DNA of 64,000 bases, from the NCBI GenBank assembly GCA_964567485.1, contig CAZMMX010000016.1:7376-71375 (forward strand). Direction: 5' to 3'. Shown one piece after another: positions 10,380 to 17,299 of the stretch. The notes under the pieces were generated by a model. It did no database searches. It was not told where the DNA came from and saw nothing but the letters and a program-made list of their open reading frames with translations. Source of the DNA: UBA1413 sp964567485 (lineage in GTDB: Bacteria; Bacteroidota; Bacteroidia; Bacteroidales; Prolixibacteraceae). Each line of letters starts with the position of its first letter. Position 1 is the stretch's first letter. The position numbers and the translations under genes were made by a program.

Positions 10380-10535
10380 TCCTTATCTCCTCAGGAAGGG
10401 CTTCACGGAACAGGAATGACCGGTTAACAGAAATGGATCAGTTCCTGATTTCCCTTTGGTCCTCGGGGAGCCCTTTGCGCCCTGGAATTCTGACCTCTTT
10501 TATTCACCAGACCAGGCAAAAAAAACGTTTTAGTC
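10380..10535. other. Non-coding spacer between GH144 and the GH43 remnant
   Basis: Reading frames through this stretch are out-of-frame continuations of the neighbouring gene and show no recognisable domain. I see no promoter consensus. Together with the remnant at 10536-10740 it makes a gene-poor gap of about 450 bases in an otherwise compact operon, consistent with loss of a gene. Confidence 0.5.
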
Positions 10536-10740
10536 ATGCATATCCGAACTTCCCTACTGGCCCTGATGCTCTTGTTATTGATGGTGCCGGCTCTCTCTTT
10601 CGCGCAGGGAGAACAGCAAAAAACCTACTGCAATCCCGTCAACATCGACTATGGATAAGGAAAAAACCTACTACTTCACGATTGAGGCGATCAACGAGAA
10701 CGGCGTGGGAGAGCGTATTCCGGTGGTAACAGCCCAATAA
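10536..10740 (+). pseudogene. Internally deleted remnant of a GH43-like glycosidase gene
   Basis: An ATG at 10536 opens a convincing signal peptide (MHIRTSLLALMLLLLMVPAL, then SFAQ) followed by KTYCNPVNIDYG and a stop at 10656. The CNPxNxDYG start is what I know from the mature N-terminus of one group of family-43 glycosidases. A second short frame, 10651-10740, overlaps it by a few bases and reads EKTYYFTIEAINENGVGER, which resembles the C-terminal end of the same kind of protein. Start and end of the gene thus abut with the whole catalytic middle missing, as expected from one internal deletion. The family assignment is from memory of the motif and moderate in certainty. Confidence 0.6.
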
Positions 10741-10759
10741 GCCGGCCAGAAAAGCCGGC
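10741..10759 (+). terminator. Short hairpin after the GH43 remnant
   Basis: GCCGGC at 10741-10746 pairs with GCCGGC at 10754-10759 around a short A-rich loop. There is no T tract, so it is a weak terminator or an RNA-end hairpin left behind by the degraded gene. Confidence 0.35.
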
Positions 10760-10787
10760 GACGTGAAGCGTCCGCCGAATTTAACAT

Positions 10788-10795
10788 TATATTTG
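10788..10795 (+). promoter_or_regulatory. Candidate -7 promoter element for the GH3 gene
   Basis: TATATTTG matches the Bacteroidota -7 consensus TAnnTTTG. It sits 40 bases before the GH3 start codon, giving a predicted leader of about 30 bases. No TTTG was found at the expected -33 position, so the promoter is incomplete. Confidence 0.45.
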
Positions 10796-10835
10796 TTCCG
10801 GAAGATCTATACAAACAAAGCAATACTTAATAAAG

Positions 10836-13124
10836 ATGAACAAAATCATCACCCTTATGATCGTCCTCACCCTGCTGGTTTCCTGCCAGAAAGGGGACAA
10901 ATCCGCAGGAAATGCGGAGATGGACCGCTTTATTGATAACCTCATGAAGGAAATGACTCTGGAGGAAAAACTGGGGCAGTTGAATCTGCCAGCTTCGGGC
11001 GACATCACCACCGGTCAGGCCCAGAGTTCCGGCATTGCCCAGAAGATCAGAGAAGGTAAAGTCGGCGGACTCTTCAACATCAGGTCGCTCGAAAAAATCA
11101 GAGAGGTGCAGCGCATCGCCGTGGAAGAGAGCCGCATGAAGATTCCGCTGATCATCGGCATGGATGTGATCCACGGCTACCGGACGGTCTTTCCCATACC
11201 TCTGGGGGTTTCTGCCACCTGGGACATGGAGCTGATAGAAAAGAGCACCCGTGTGGCTGCCCAGGAAGCTACCGCCGACGGGATTTTCTGGACCTTCTCG
11301 CCGATGGTCGACATTTCGCGTGATCCCCGCTGGGGCCGTGTTTCCGAAGGATCGGGGGAAGACCCCTTCCTGGGATCACGGATCGCCGAAGCCATGGTGA
11401 GAGGATACCAGGGAGAAGACCTGTCGGCCAACAACACCATGATCGCCTGTGTCAAGCATTTTGCCCTTTATGGGGCATCGGAAGCCGGCCGCGACTATAA
11501 CACCACCGACATGAGCCGCATCCGCATGTACAACGAGTATTTCCCTCCCTATAAAGCGGCCATTGAGGCCGGCGCGGGCACCGTGATGACTTCCTTCAAC
11601 GAAATCGACGGCATTCCCGCCTCAGCCAACAAATGGCTGATGAACGACCTCCTCCGTGATGAGTGGGGATTTGACGGCTTTGTGGTCACCGACTATACCG
11701 CCATCATGGAAATGAGTGACCACGGCTTGGGCGACCTCCAACAGGTGTCGGCTCTCGCCCTGGAGGCCGGTGTCGACATGGACATGGTCAGCGACGGCTT
11801 CCTGAACACGCTTCAGACCTCCCTTGATGAGGGAAAGGTGACCATGGCCCAGATCGACCAGGCGTGCCGCAGAATCCTGGAAGCCAAATACAAACTGGGA
11901 CTCTTTGAGGATCCCTACCGTTATTGCGATGAGGAACGGGCAAAAACCGAGATTTTCACGGAAGAGAACCGCCGGTTTGCCCGTGATATCGCCGCAGCTT
12001 CCTTTGTGCTGATGAAAAACGACGGCCCGATCCTTCCCCTGAAAAAGGGAGGCACCATCGCCCTGGTAGGGCCCCTGGCCGATAATACCGAGAACATGCC
12101 CGGGACCTGGAGCGTCGCCACCGACTTCAACCAGTCGGTGTCTCTGCTGAAAGGGTTGCAGGATGCCGCCGGCGACGAGGTAAAAATCCTCCATGCCCGG
12201 GGTTCCAATGTGGTGCAGGATACCCTGCTCGATGCCCGGATCAGCATTTTCGGAAAACCCACCTATTATGACCGCCGCGACCCCGCGATGATGATCAGGG
12301 AGGCTGTGGCAGCAGCTCAGAAAGCCGATGTCGTGGTGGCCGCCATGGGAGAATCGGCGGAGATGAGCGGGGAGTGCTCCAGCCGTTCCGATATCTCCAT
12401 TCCGGAGTGCCAGCGCGACCTCCTGAAAGCCCTCCTGGCCACGGGCAAGCCTGTGGTCATGGTGCTCTTCACCGGCCGTCCCCTGGCCATTCCCTGGGAA
12501 AAAGAAAACATCCCCGCCATCCTCAACGTATGGTTCCCGGGAACCGAAGCAGGCCATGCTATCGCCGACGTTCTCTTCGGCGCGGTGAACCCCTCAGGTA
12601 AACTGTCGGCCACCTGGCCGCAGAATGTCGGACAGGTACCCCTCTACTACAACCATAAGAACACCGGAAGACCCCTCGCCGAAGGTACCTGGTTCCAGAA
12701 ATTCCGCTCCAACTATCTCGATGTGCCCAATGAACCCCTCTATCCCTTCGGCTACGGACTCAGTTACACCACCTTCGACTATAGTGATCTGAAAATCAGT
12801 AAAGAACAACTTACCGGCAACGAGACCCTCACCGCTTCGGTAGACCTCACCAATGCTGGCCATTACGACGGCGCCGAGGTGGTCCAACTCTACATCCGCG
12901 ACTTGGTGGGCAGCGTGACCCGTCCGGTGAAGGAACTGAAAGGCTTTCAGAAAGTGCTTCTGAGAGCCGGGGAGACCCGCACCATCACTTTTGACATCAC
13001 CCCGGAAGATCTGAAATTTTACAACGCCGACCTGGAGTACGACTGGGAAGCGGGAGATTTTGAAATTATGGTGGGCAGCAATTCCGCTGATGTGAAGAAA
13101 GCCAAGGTCTCCTGGCAACGCTGA
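10836..13124 (+). CDS. GH3 beta-glucosidase (BglX-like lipoprotein)
   Basis: Exo-acting beta-glucosidase that releases glucose from glucan oligosaccharides. The 762-residue product starts with a lipoprotein signal (LTLLVSC, Cys near residue 17). Then comes the GH3 N-terminal TIM-barrel domain with the KHFALYGASEAGRDYNTTDM block and the nucleophile Asp about residue 286 in GFVVTDYTAIMEM, the alpha/beta sandwich domain (about 385-620), and the C-terminal fibronectin-III-like domain (about 660-755, ending in FEIMVGSNSADV). Full family length. As last gene of the glucan locus, with GH144 enzymes upstream, it is a plausible sophorose-series beta-glucosidase; the linkage is inferred. Confidence 0.93.
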   Translation: MNKIITLMIVLTLLVSCQKGDKSAGNAEMDRFIDNLMKEMTLEEKLGQLNLPASGDITTGQAQSSGIAQKIREGKVGGLFNIRSLEKIREVQRIAVEESRMKIPLIIGMDVIHGYRTVFPIPLGVSATWDMELIEKSTRVAAQEATADGIFWTFSPMVDISRDPRWGRVSEGSGEDPFLGSRIAEAMVRGYQGEDLSANNTMIACVKHFALYGASEAGRDYNTTDMSRIRMYNEYFPPYKAAIEAGAGTVMTSFNEIDGIPASANKWLMNDLLRDEWGFDGFVVTDYTAIMEMSDHGLGDLQQVSALALEAGVDMDMVSDGFLNTLQTSLDEGKVTMAQIDQACRRILEAKYKLGLFEDPYRYCDEERAKTEIFTEENRRFARDIAAASFVLMKNDGPILPLKKGGTIALVGPLADNTENMPGTWSVATDFNQSVSLLKGLQDAAGDEVKILHARGSNVVQDTLLDARISIFGKPTYYDRRDPAMMIREAVAAAQKADVVVAAMGESAEMSGECSSRSDISIPECQRDLLKALLATGKPVVMVLFTGRPLAIPWEKENIPAILNVWFPGTEAGHAIADVLFGAVNPSGKLSATWPQNVGQVPLYYNHKNTGRPLAEGTWFQKFRSNYLDVPNEPLYPFGYGLSYTTFDYSDLKISKEQLTGNETLTASVDLTNAGHYDGAEVVQLYIRDLVGSVTRPVKELKGFQKVLLRAGETRTITFDITPEDLKFYNADLEYDWEAGDFEIMVGSNSADVKKAKVSWQR

Positions 13125-13186
13125 CGCCTCCTCTCTTCGGGATACGCAAATACCGCAGTCCCTGAAAAATCACCCACCCCCTTTCA

Positions 13187-13222
13187 CTGACCCGGCTGCC
13201 AAACAGCCGGGTCAGTTTTTTA
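13187..13222 (+). terminator. Rho-independent terminator of the glucan locus
   Basis: Perfect 12-bp stem (13187-13198 with 13204-13215, CTGACCCGGCTG arm), five-base loop, then a run of T. It ends the GH3 transcript and overlaps the last codons of the convergent radical SAM gene. Confidence 0.92.
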
Positions 13223-14279
13223 TGACCGGCTCATCAACCAGGTGGAGCGCTTCCAGCATCTCCGGTTCATGAAGGTAGTAGTAGCGGCCGTAGGCCACCT
13301 TTTGGGTGAAAAAATCGTCGGCAGCCACTTTCTCCAGGGCCGCACAGATTTCCCTGCTGGAAAATAGCTTATTGCACACGTCGCAGATGGAATCGGTCTG
13401 AAAGGATGGGGAAAGAAGGTGGCCGTATCCCTTTTCACGCAGCAGCTCCACAAGGGAGGATGGGCCGAAAACCCTGATTGCGTGAAGGATCGTATTACTT
13501 TCGGCCTCTCTTAGAATTTCACGGAGCGGTGTTTGTTTCAGGTTCCCCAGGTGAAGGGGATGATGGCCCGGGATGACGATGGGAGGCCCGATGCAGGCAA
13601 TCACTCTTCCGTCGGGGAACAGGATGGGGAAGCTGGCCATGGAACAGGAAGCCTTGCAGGGTTCGGAAGAGAAACCGAGGCTGCCAGGGTCAATGGCTGT
13701 TTCCGCGCGGCCTACCGTTGCAATCAGGGCAGTCTCTATTTTCTCCTTTTCCGTGAATTCCAGAAGATCATCTATCAGAGAAAGATAAGCCGGGTCTTCC
13801 TCCGACACCGTGGCCACGGCAATGTCATATTCTTTGCCCAGTTTTTTACAGGCATAAACGGCATTCCGGATATAGGAAAGCGGGATAAACTCCTGGTGAT
13901 ACCGGTCGGTACTGATCGAGAAGAAATCCACCGATCCGAAACTTTCCAAGGTTTTAAGCGCTTCCTCACGCGTGGAGGCCCAATAGGCATTGGAAACCAC
14001 CGACACCAGAAAACCTTTTGCCGCGGCCTCATCGGCCACCCGCCGCAACAGATCCATACTATAGAAGGGCTCACCCCCCGTGAGGGAAATCCCGGCTTTG
14101 ATCCCTTTTTCCGCGGTGAATGCCCTGATCTGTTCCAGCCAGTTAAAGGCATCTTCTGCGGTCATCTCCTCGGTGCGGTGAGGCCCTGCCTTCACGATAC
14201 AGTGCGGACAGGCAATGGTGCATTTGTAAGTGAGCATCAGCCCGTAATTGGTCAGGAAGGGGAGTTCCTTCAGTTCCAT
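13212..14279 (-). CDS. Radical SAM enzyme with SPASM-like C-terminus
   Basis: Radical SAM enzyme, 355 residues. The cluster motif is CxxxCxxC with Cys20, Cys24 and Cys27 (YKCTIACPHC), followed by the SAM-binding ISLTGGEPFYS block. Further Cys residues (EPCKASC, VIACIG, and CDVC close to the C-terminus) and the PDGRVIAC...LGNL pattern resemble SPASM/twitch auxiliary-cluster domains found in peptide-modifying enzymes. It reads toward the GH3 gene and lies downstream of the 120-aa protein gene, with a terminator hairpin between the two. The divergent PqqD-like and ATP-grasp genes suggest a role in modifying a peptide or amino acid. Substrate unknown. Confidence 0.85.
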   Translation of the reverse strand: MELKELPFLTNYGLMLTYKCTIACPHCIVKAGPHRTEEMTAEDAFNWLEQIRAFTAEKGIKAGISLTGGEPFYSMDLLRRVADEAAAKGFLVSVVSNAYWASTREEALKTLESFGSVDFFSISTDRYHQEFIPLSYIRNAVYACKKLGKEYDIAVATVSEEDPAYLSLIDDLLEFTEKEKIETALIATVGRAETAIDPGSLGFSSEPCKASCSMASFPILFPDGRVIACIGPPIVIPGHHPLHLGNLKQTPLREILREAESNTILHAIRVFGPSSLVELLREKGYGHLLSPSFQTDSICDVCNKLFSSREICAALEKVAADDFFTQKVAYGRYYYLHEPEMLEALHLVDEPVIKN

Positions 14280-14298
14280 CGTGCCTCGATCTTAGGTT

Positions 14299-14353
14299 AA
14301 AAAAAAGCCATGCCGGCCTCGCTCATCATGCAAGAAGAGAAAGACGGCATGGC
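14299..14353 (-). terminator. Terminator-like hairpin between the 120-aa gene and the radical SAM gene
   Basis: Read on the minus strand, GCCATGCCG-type arms (14345-14353 and 14307-14315) pair across a loop of about 29 bases and are followed by a run of eight T (14306 down to 14299). It would end most transcripts after the small gene and let only part continue into the radical SAM gene. Confidence 0.7.
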
Positions 14354-14363
14354 CTTTGAAAAA

Positions 14364-14726
14364 TCACATTCTCGGAGTCAGAATGACATCGAATTTCTTG
14401 TAGTCAATCTTCATACTCTGCAGTAAACGCCATGGCACCGGAATGCCAATCAGCCACTTTTTGATGATGACCGGGTTAATCTCCGCAATTCCCAACCTTT
14501 TAAGGTCTTCTTCAAGGGTTCTTCCCTTGTATACCAATGCCCACTCATAATTTTTACTTATGGTGGCCGAAGAACGGATCCGGGGCAGTTGTTCCTCGAT
14601 CCTTTTGCGCATCAGGGGGTCAATGGGCCAGATCCCACGCCACCTCAGTTTTTCCACAATCCTGACGGAGCCCTGAAACTGCTGCAGGATGTCATACGGG
14701 ATTTTTAACTCTTGAATGTCAGGCAT
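14364..14726 (-). CDS. Unknown 120-aa basic protein upstream of radical SAM gene
   Basis: I do not recognise this family. The product has no signal peptide or membrane helix, is rich in Lys, Arg, Ile and Trp, has no cysteine, and ends in VILTPRM. It begins MPDIQELKIPYDILQQF. It is the first gene of the minus-strand unit, with its own terminator-like hairpin immediately downstream and then the radical SAM gene. A small, separately terminated gene before a radical SAM maturase fits a substrate or carrier protein, but nothing in the sequence proves that. It could equally be an accessory or DNA-related small protein. Coding looks real: it is long, uninterrupted and begins with ATG at the divergent promoter region. 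Confidence 0.6.
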   Translation of the reverse strand: MPDIQELKIPYDILQQFQGSVRIVEKLRWRGIWPIDPLMRKRIEEQLPRIRSSATISKNYEWALVYKGRTLEEDLKRLGIAEINPVIIKKWLIGIPVPWRLLQSMKIDYKKFDVILTPRM

Positions 14727-15020
14727 CTGAATTTAGATTAGTAAACGCCTACTCTGTTCATGCTTTTCGGCTTCTGCATTTAGTGAGAATTATCGGGCAG
14801 TGTGTTTCATCAATGGTCACTACAATTTACGGAACTGAAATCATATGCGCAAATAATGTCCCTTCTATTTTCACCGACCGCAGGATTTCCAGGCTGACGG
14901 TGTCAAAGAAATAATTGCGGATTTTTTCAGTTTATAAGGTAACGCGTCTTTAAAATGTTTATTTTTCGTAGTGTGGAGCCTGCAGGGCTCCGGCAGGGGT
15001 AATGACGTAAATCACAGATT
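14727..15020. promoter_or_regulatory. Divergent intergenic region of the radical SAM/PqqD cluster
   Basis: About 294 bases separate the minus-strand 120-aa gene from the plus-strand PqqD-like gene and must hold both promoters. On the plus strand TATTTTTC at 14960-14967 is one base off the TAnnTTTG element. It is followed by a GGAGCC/GGCTCC hairpin (14975-14980 with 14986-14991) that would lie in the leader RNA. A 33-codon frame, 14813-14914, is also present (see findings). No clear minus-strand promoter was found. Confidence 0.45.
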
Positions 15021-15272
15021 ATGAGAATCAAGCCGAGTATTGCCATCAGTGAGAACGGATTTCTCTTCGATCCCAACAGCGGGGAATCCTATACCACGAA
15101 TCAGTTGGCCAGGGAGATCATCTTTCTGATGAAGGAAGGCCGGTCAGAAGAGGAGATCAAAGGTCTTCTGACCGAGAAATATGATGTGGAAGAGATGACC
15201 CTGGAAAAGAACCTCATCGATTTTTATGCCATGCTACACCATTTTGACCTTTGTGAGGAGAGGGAGTCATGA
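15021..15272 (+). CDS. PqqD-like peptide-binding protein (RRE-type)
   Basis: Small 83-residue protein with the PqqD family pattern: a strand with the FLFDPNSGESYTTNQLAREI motif (the family's 'ldp.tg....ln..a..i' signature), a helix with MKEGRSEEEIKGLLTEKYDV, and a C-terminal helix ending in FYAMLHHFDL. PqqD-type domains bind the leader of peptide substrates and present them to modifying enzymes; some are used in other pathways. Its stop overlaps the start of the ATP-grasp gene by four bases, so the two are translationally coupled. With a radical SAM gene divergent from it, a peptide-modification pathway is the natural reading, though no leader peptide is certain. Confidence 0.82.
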   Translation: MRIKPSIAISENGFLFDPNSGESYTTNQLAREIIFLMKEGRSEEEIKGLLTEKYDVEEMTLEKNLIDFYAMLHHFDLCEERES

Positions 15273-16312
15273 GCGGAAAGTCCATTACCATTGCTGTCAC
15301 CGGACTGAATAACACCGACAATCCCGGTCCGGGAGTCCCGGTGATCAGGGGCATCAGGGAGTCGGGCCTTACGGTCAGAATCATCGGTCTCGCCTATGAA
15401 AACCTGGAACCGGGGATTTACATGCCGGGGATCACCGACAAGACCTACCTCATTCCCTACCCCTCCTCCGGAACCAAAGTCTTCCTTAACCGGATTGCGG
15501 AGATCCACGAAAGGGAAAAAATAGACCTGATCATTCCCAACTATGATGCGGAACTGTTCACCTTTATCAAGTCGGAAAAGCAGCTACTTCAACAGGGTAT
15601 CCGCACCTATCTGCCCACCCTGGAACAGTTCACTGAGCGGAGCAAAGCCCTATTGCCGGCCTTCGGCCGTAAATACGGCATCAAGGTGCCCGACTCCCGT
15701 GAGATCGTTTCCCCTGGCGATATTGGTCAACCTGGTGAAGACTTCGATTTTCCGGTGATGGTCAAAGGGAAATTCTATGATGCCTACCTGGCCTATAACA
15801 AGGAGCAGGTCACGGAATACTTCAACAAGATCGCCGCCAAATGGGGGCTTCCGGTGATTATCCAGGAGTTCGTCAAAGGCACCGAGGTGAACGTGGTCGC
15901 CCTGGGCGACGGCACGGGAAGAACCGTCGCGGCCGTTTCCATGCGGAAACAATACATCACCGACAAGGGAAAAGCCTGGGGCGGTATTACCATCGACGAT
16001 CAGCGCATGATGGAGATCACCCGTGACCTGATCGCCAAAACCCAATGGAGGGGAGGCATGGAACTCGAGATGATCAGGACCTCTTCGGCCGAATACACTA
16101 TGATCGAAATCAACCCCCGCATTCCGGCATGGGTATACCTGGCGGTGGGCGCCGGTCAAAACATCCCCGAAGCCATGGTCAGACTGGCCATGGGCATGGA
16201 GGTGCCGGCCATGGACCATTACACCATCGGAAAGATGTTCATCCGCTACTCCTGGGATATGCTCGGTGACATCGGACAGTTCGAAAAAATCACCATGAAC
16301 GGAGAGCTGTGA
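15269..16312 (+). CDS. ATP-grasp carboxylate-amine ligase
   Basis: ATP-dependent ligase of 347 residues, closest in look to carbamoyl-phosphate-synthetase-like/PylC-like ATP-grasp proteins. An N-terminal Rossmann-like domain (ITIAVTGLNNTDNPGPGVPV) is followed by the ATP-grasp core: FPVMVKGKFYDAYLA (ATP lysine region), VIIQEFVKGTEVNVVALGDG, RGGMELEMIR, and the metal-binding end MIEINPRIPAWVYLAVGAGQN. Such enzymes join a carboxylate to an amine through an acyl-phosphate. It starts inside the PqqD-like gene (ATGA-type overlap). Likely role is ligation of an amino acid or modification of a peptide in this cluster; substrates unknown. Downstream, 101 bases with a GC-rich hairpin precede the next gene. 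Confidence 0.88.
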   Translation: MSGKSITIAVTGLNNTDNPGPGVPVIRGIRESGLTVRIIGLAYENLEPGIYMPGITDKTYLIPYPSSGTKVFLNRIAEIHEREKIDLIIPNYDAELFTFIKSEKQLLQQGIRTYLPTLEQFTERSKALLPAFGRKYGIKVPDSREIVSPGDIGQPGEDFDFPVMVKGKFYDAYLAYNKEQVTEYFNKIAAKWGLPVIIQEFVKGTEVNVVALGDGTGRTVAAVSMRKQYITDKGKAWGGITIDDQRMMEITRDLIAKTQWRGGMELEMIRTSSAEYTMIEINPRIPAWVYLAVGAGQNIPEAMVRLAMGMEVPAMDHYTIGKMFIRYSWDMLGDIGQFEKITMNGEL

Positions 16313-16352
16313 AAAAGGGGATCAGTAAGCCTTAACCGGCAGGAACCATTGC

Positions 16353-16373
16353 TGGGCCGGAAACCGGCCTCAG
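16353..16373 (+). other. GC-rich hairpin between the ATP-grasp and T9SS genes
   Basis: GGCCGG pairs with CCGGCC around AAA, extended by CTG/CAG. No T tract follows, so it may mark an RNA processing or stability element rather than a terminator. Confidence 0.4.
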
Positions 16374-16413
16374 GCCATCCTGTTCACCGTGAGAACACTG
16401 TAACATTGACAAC

Positions 16414-17199
16414 ATGAAAACAAAGACATCTGCAACGACCGGCGTTTTCCTCCTTTTCTTCGTTTTACTGGGGATGAATGCCTTTGGCCAGGTTACCCTG
16501 GAGAAAAGCTACGACCACTCCCTGACCTCCACGAGGCTGAGCACCACAGAATACAAATATTTCCTCATGGATGTCGGGAACCACCGGTGTCAGATCTTCA
16601 ACACCGACCACACCCTCTGGAAAACCATCAACATCGCCCTGCCCGCCAACTATTATCTCTACGACATCAAGTTTGTCACCCGGAACCTCTTTAACAGTGA
16701 CAACACCATAGAGCTGTGGTACTCGGCCTACGAATACACCACGGTGGAAACAGGGCGGTATATTTCGGGAATTATCAACGAAAACGGGACGGAACTGGTT
16801 TCGATCCCCGGGGGGCTGTATGCCTATGTCATCAATGCCGGCGACGAGGTTTACAAACTTGTCGTGTATGCCTATGACTACACCGTGAGTCCAGGCACGG
16901 TAAAAACCCATGTCTATGCCCTTCCCTCCTCGTCCACGGCAGCCGCCCATGTGACTACCCTGTTGCCCGATCCCTATCCCAATCCCGCCACCAGGGAAAT
17001 CATCCTACCCCTGCCTTCCGGGGAAGCCGGCGCCCTCCTTCAGGTGCATTCAGCCACCGGACAGCGGATGGCAGAAGTCAGGACTTCCGGGGAACCCTTT
17101 TACCGCCTCCCGGTCGACGGATGGCCCTCAGGGAGCTATACCTACCGGGTGATTTCCGGAGGATCCCCCACGGCGGCAAAACGCTTCGTGGTGAAGTAA
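16414..17199 (+). CDS. T9SS-exported protein of unknown function within the radical SAM cluster
   Basis: Unrecognised 261-residue secreted protein. A signal peptide ends near residue 26 (MNAFGQ). Residues about 28-165 form a beta-rich domain without a catalytic motif that I know. The C-terminal 75 residues are a type A T9SS sorting domain (PDPYPNPATREI ... SGSYTYRVISGG ... KRFVVK). It would therefore be carried across the outer membrane and possibly attached to the cell surface. It sits in the same orientation between the ATP-grasp and decarboxylase genes, with about 100-base gaps on both sides, so it may be co-transcribed. Whether it belongs functionally to the cluster is open. Confidence 0.75.
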   Translation: MKTKTSATTGVFLLFFVLLGMNAFGQVTLEKSYDHSLTSTRLSTTEYKYFLMDVGNHRCQIFNTDHTLWKTINIALPANYYLYDIKFVTRNLFNSDNTIELWYSAYEYTTVETGRYISGIINENGTELVSIPGGLYAYVINAGDEVYKLVVYAYDYTVSPGTVKTHVYALPSSSTAAAHVTTLLPDPYPNPATREIILPLPSGEAGALLQVHSATGQRMAEVRTSGEPFYRLPVDGWPSGSYTYRVISGGSPTAAKRFVVK

Positions 17200-17288
17200 T
17201 ATCATTGGAAGCGCAGAAGTGACGGGGGATAGAAAAAATTAAGAAGTAGGAAATAAGAAATATAGAATAAGAAATGTCAAAAACATAC

Positions 17289-17296
17289 AGGAGGTG
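17289..17296 (+). promoter_or_regulatory. Strong Shine-Dalgarno site deciding the decarboxylase start
   Basis: AGGAGGTG lies five bases (measured from GGAGG) before the ATG at 17300. Such a perfect site is unusual in Bacteroidota and in this window. It also shows that an in-frame GTG at 17294, which lies inside the site, is not the start. Confidence 0.7.
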
Positions 17297-17299
17297 AAG

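Noticed and set aside
10217..10729. 170-codon frame across the end of the second GH144 gene and the GH43 remnant
   Set aside because: Most of it is an out-of-frame reading of the GH144 gene; signal peptide and GH43-like residues appear only in other frames.
13187..13222. Bidirectional use of the GH3 terminator for the radical SAM gene
   Set aside because: On the minus strand the hairpin overlaps the stop codon region and is not followed by a T tract.
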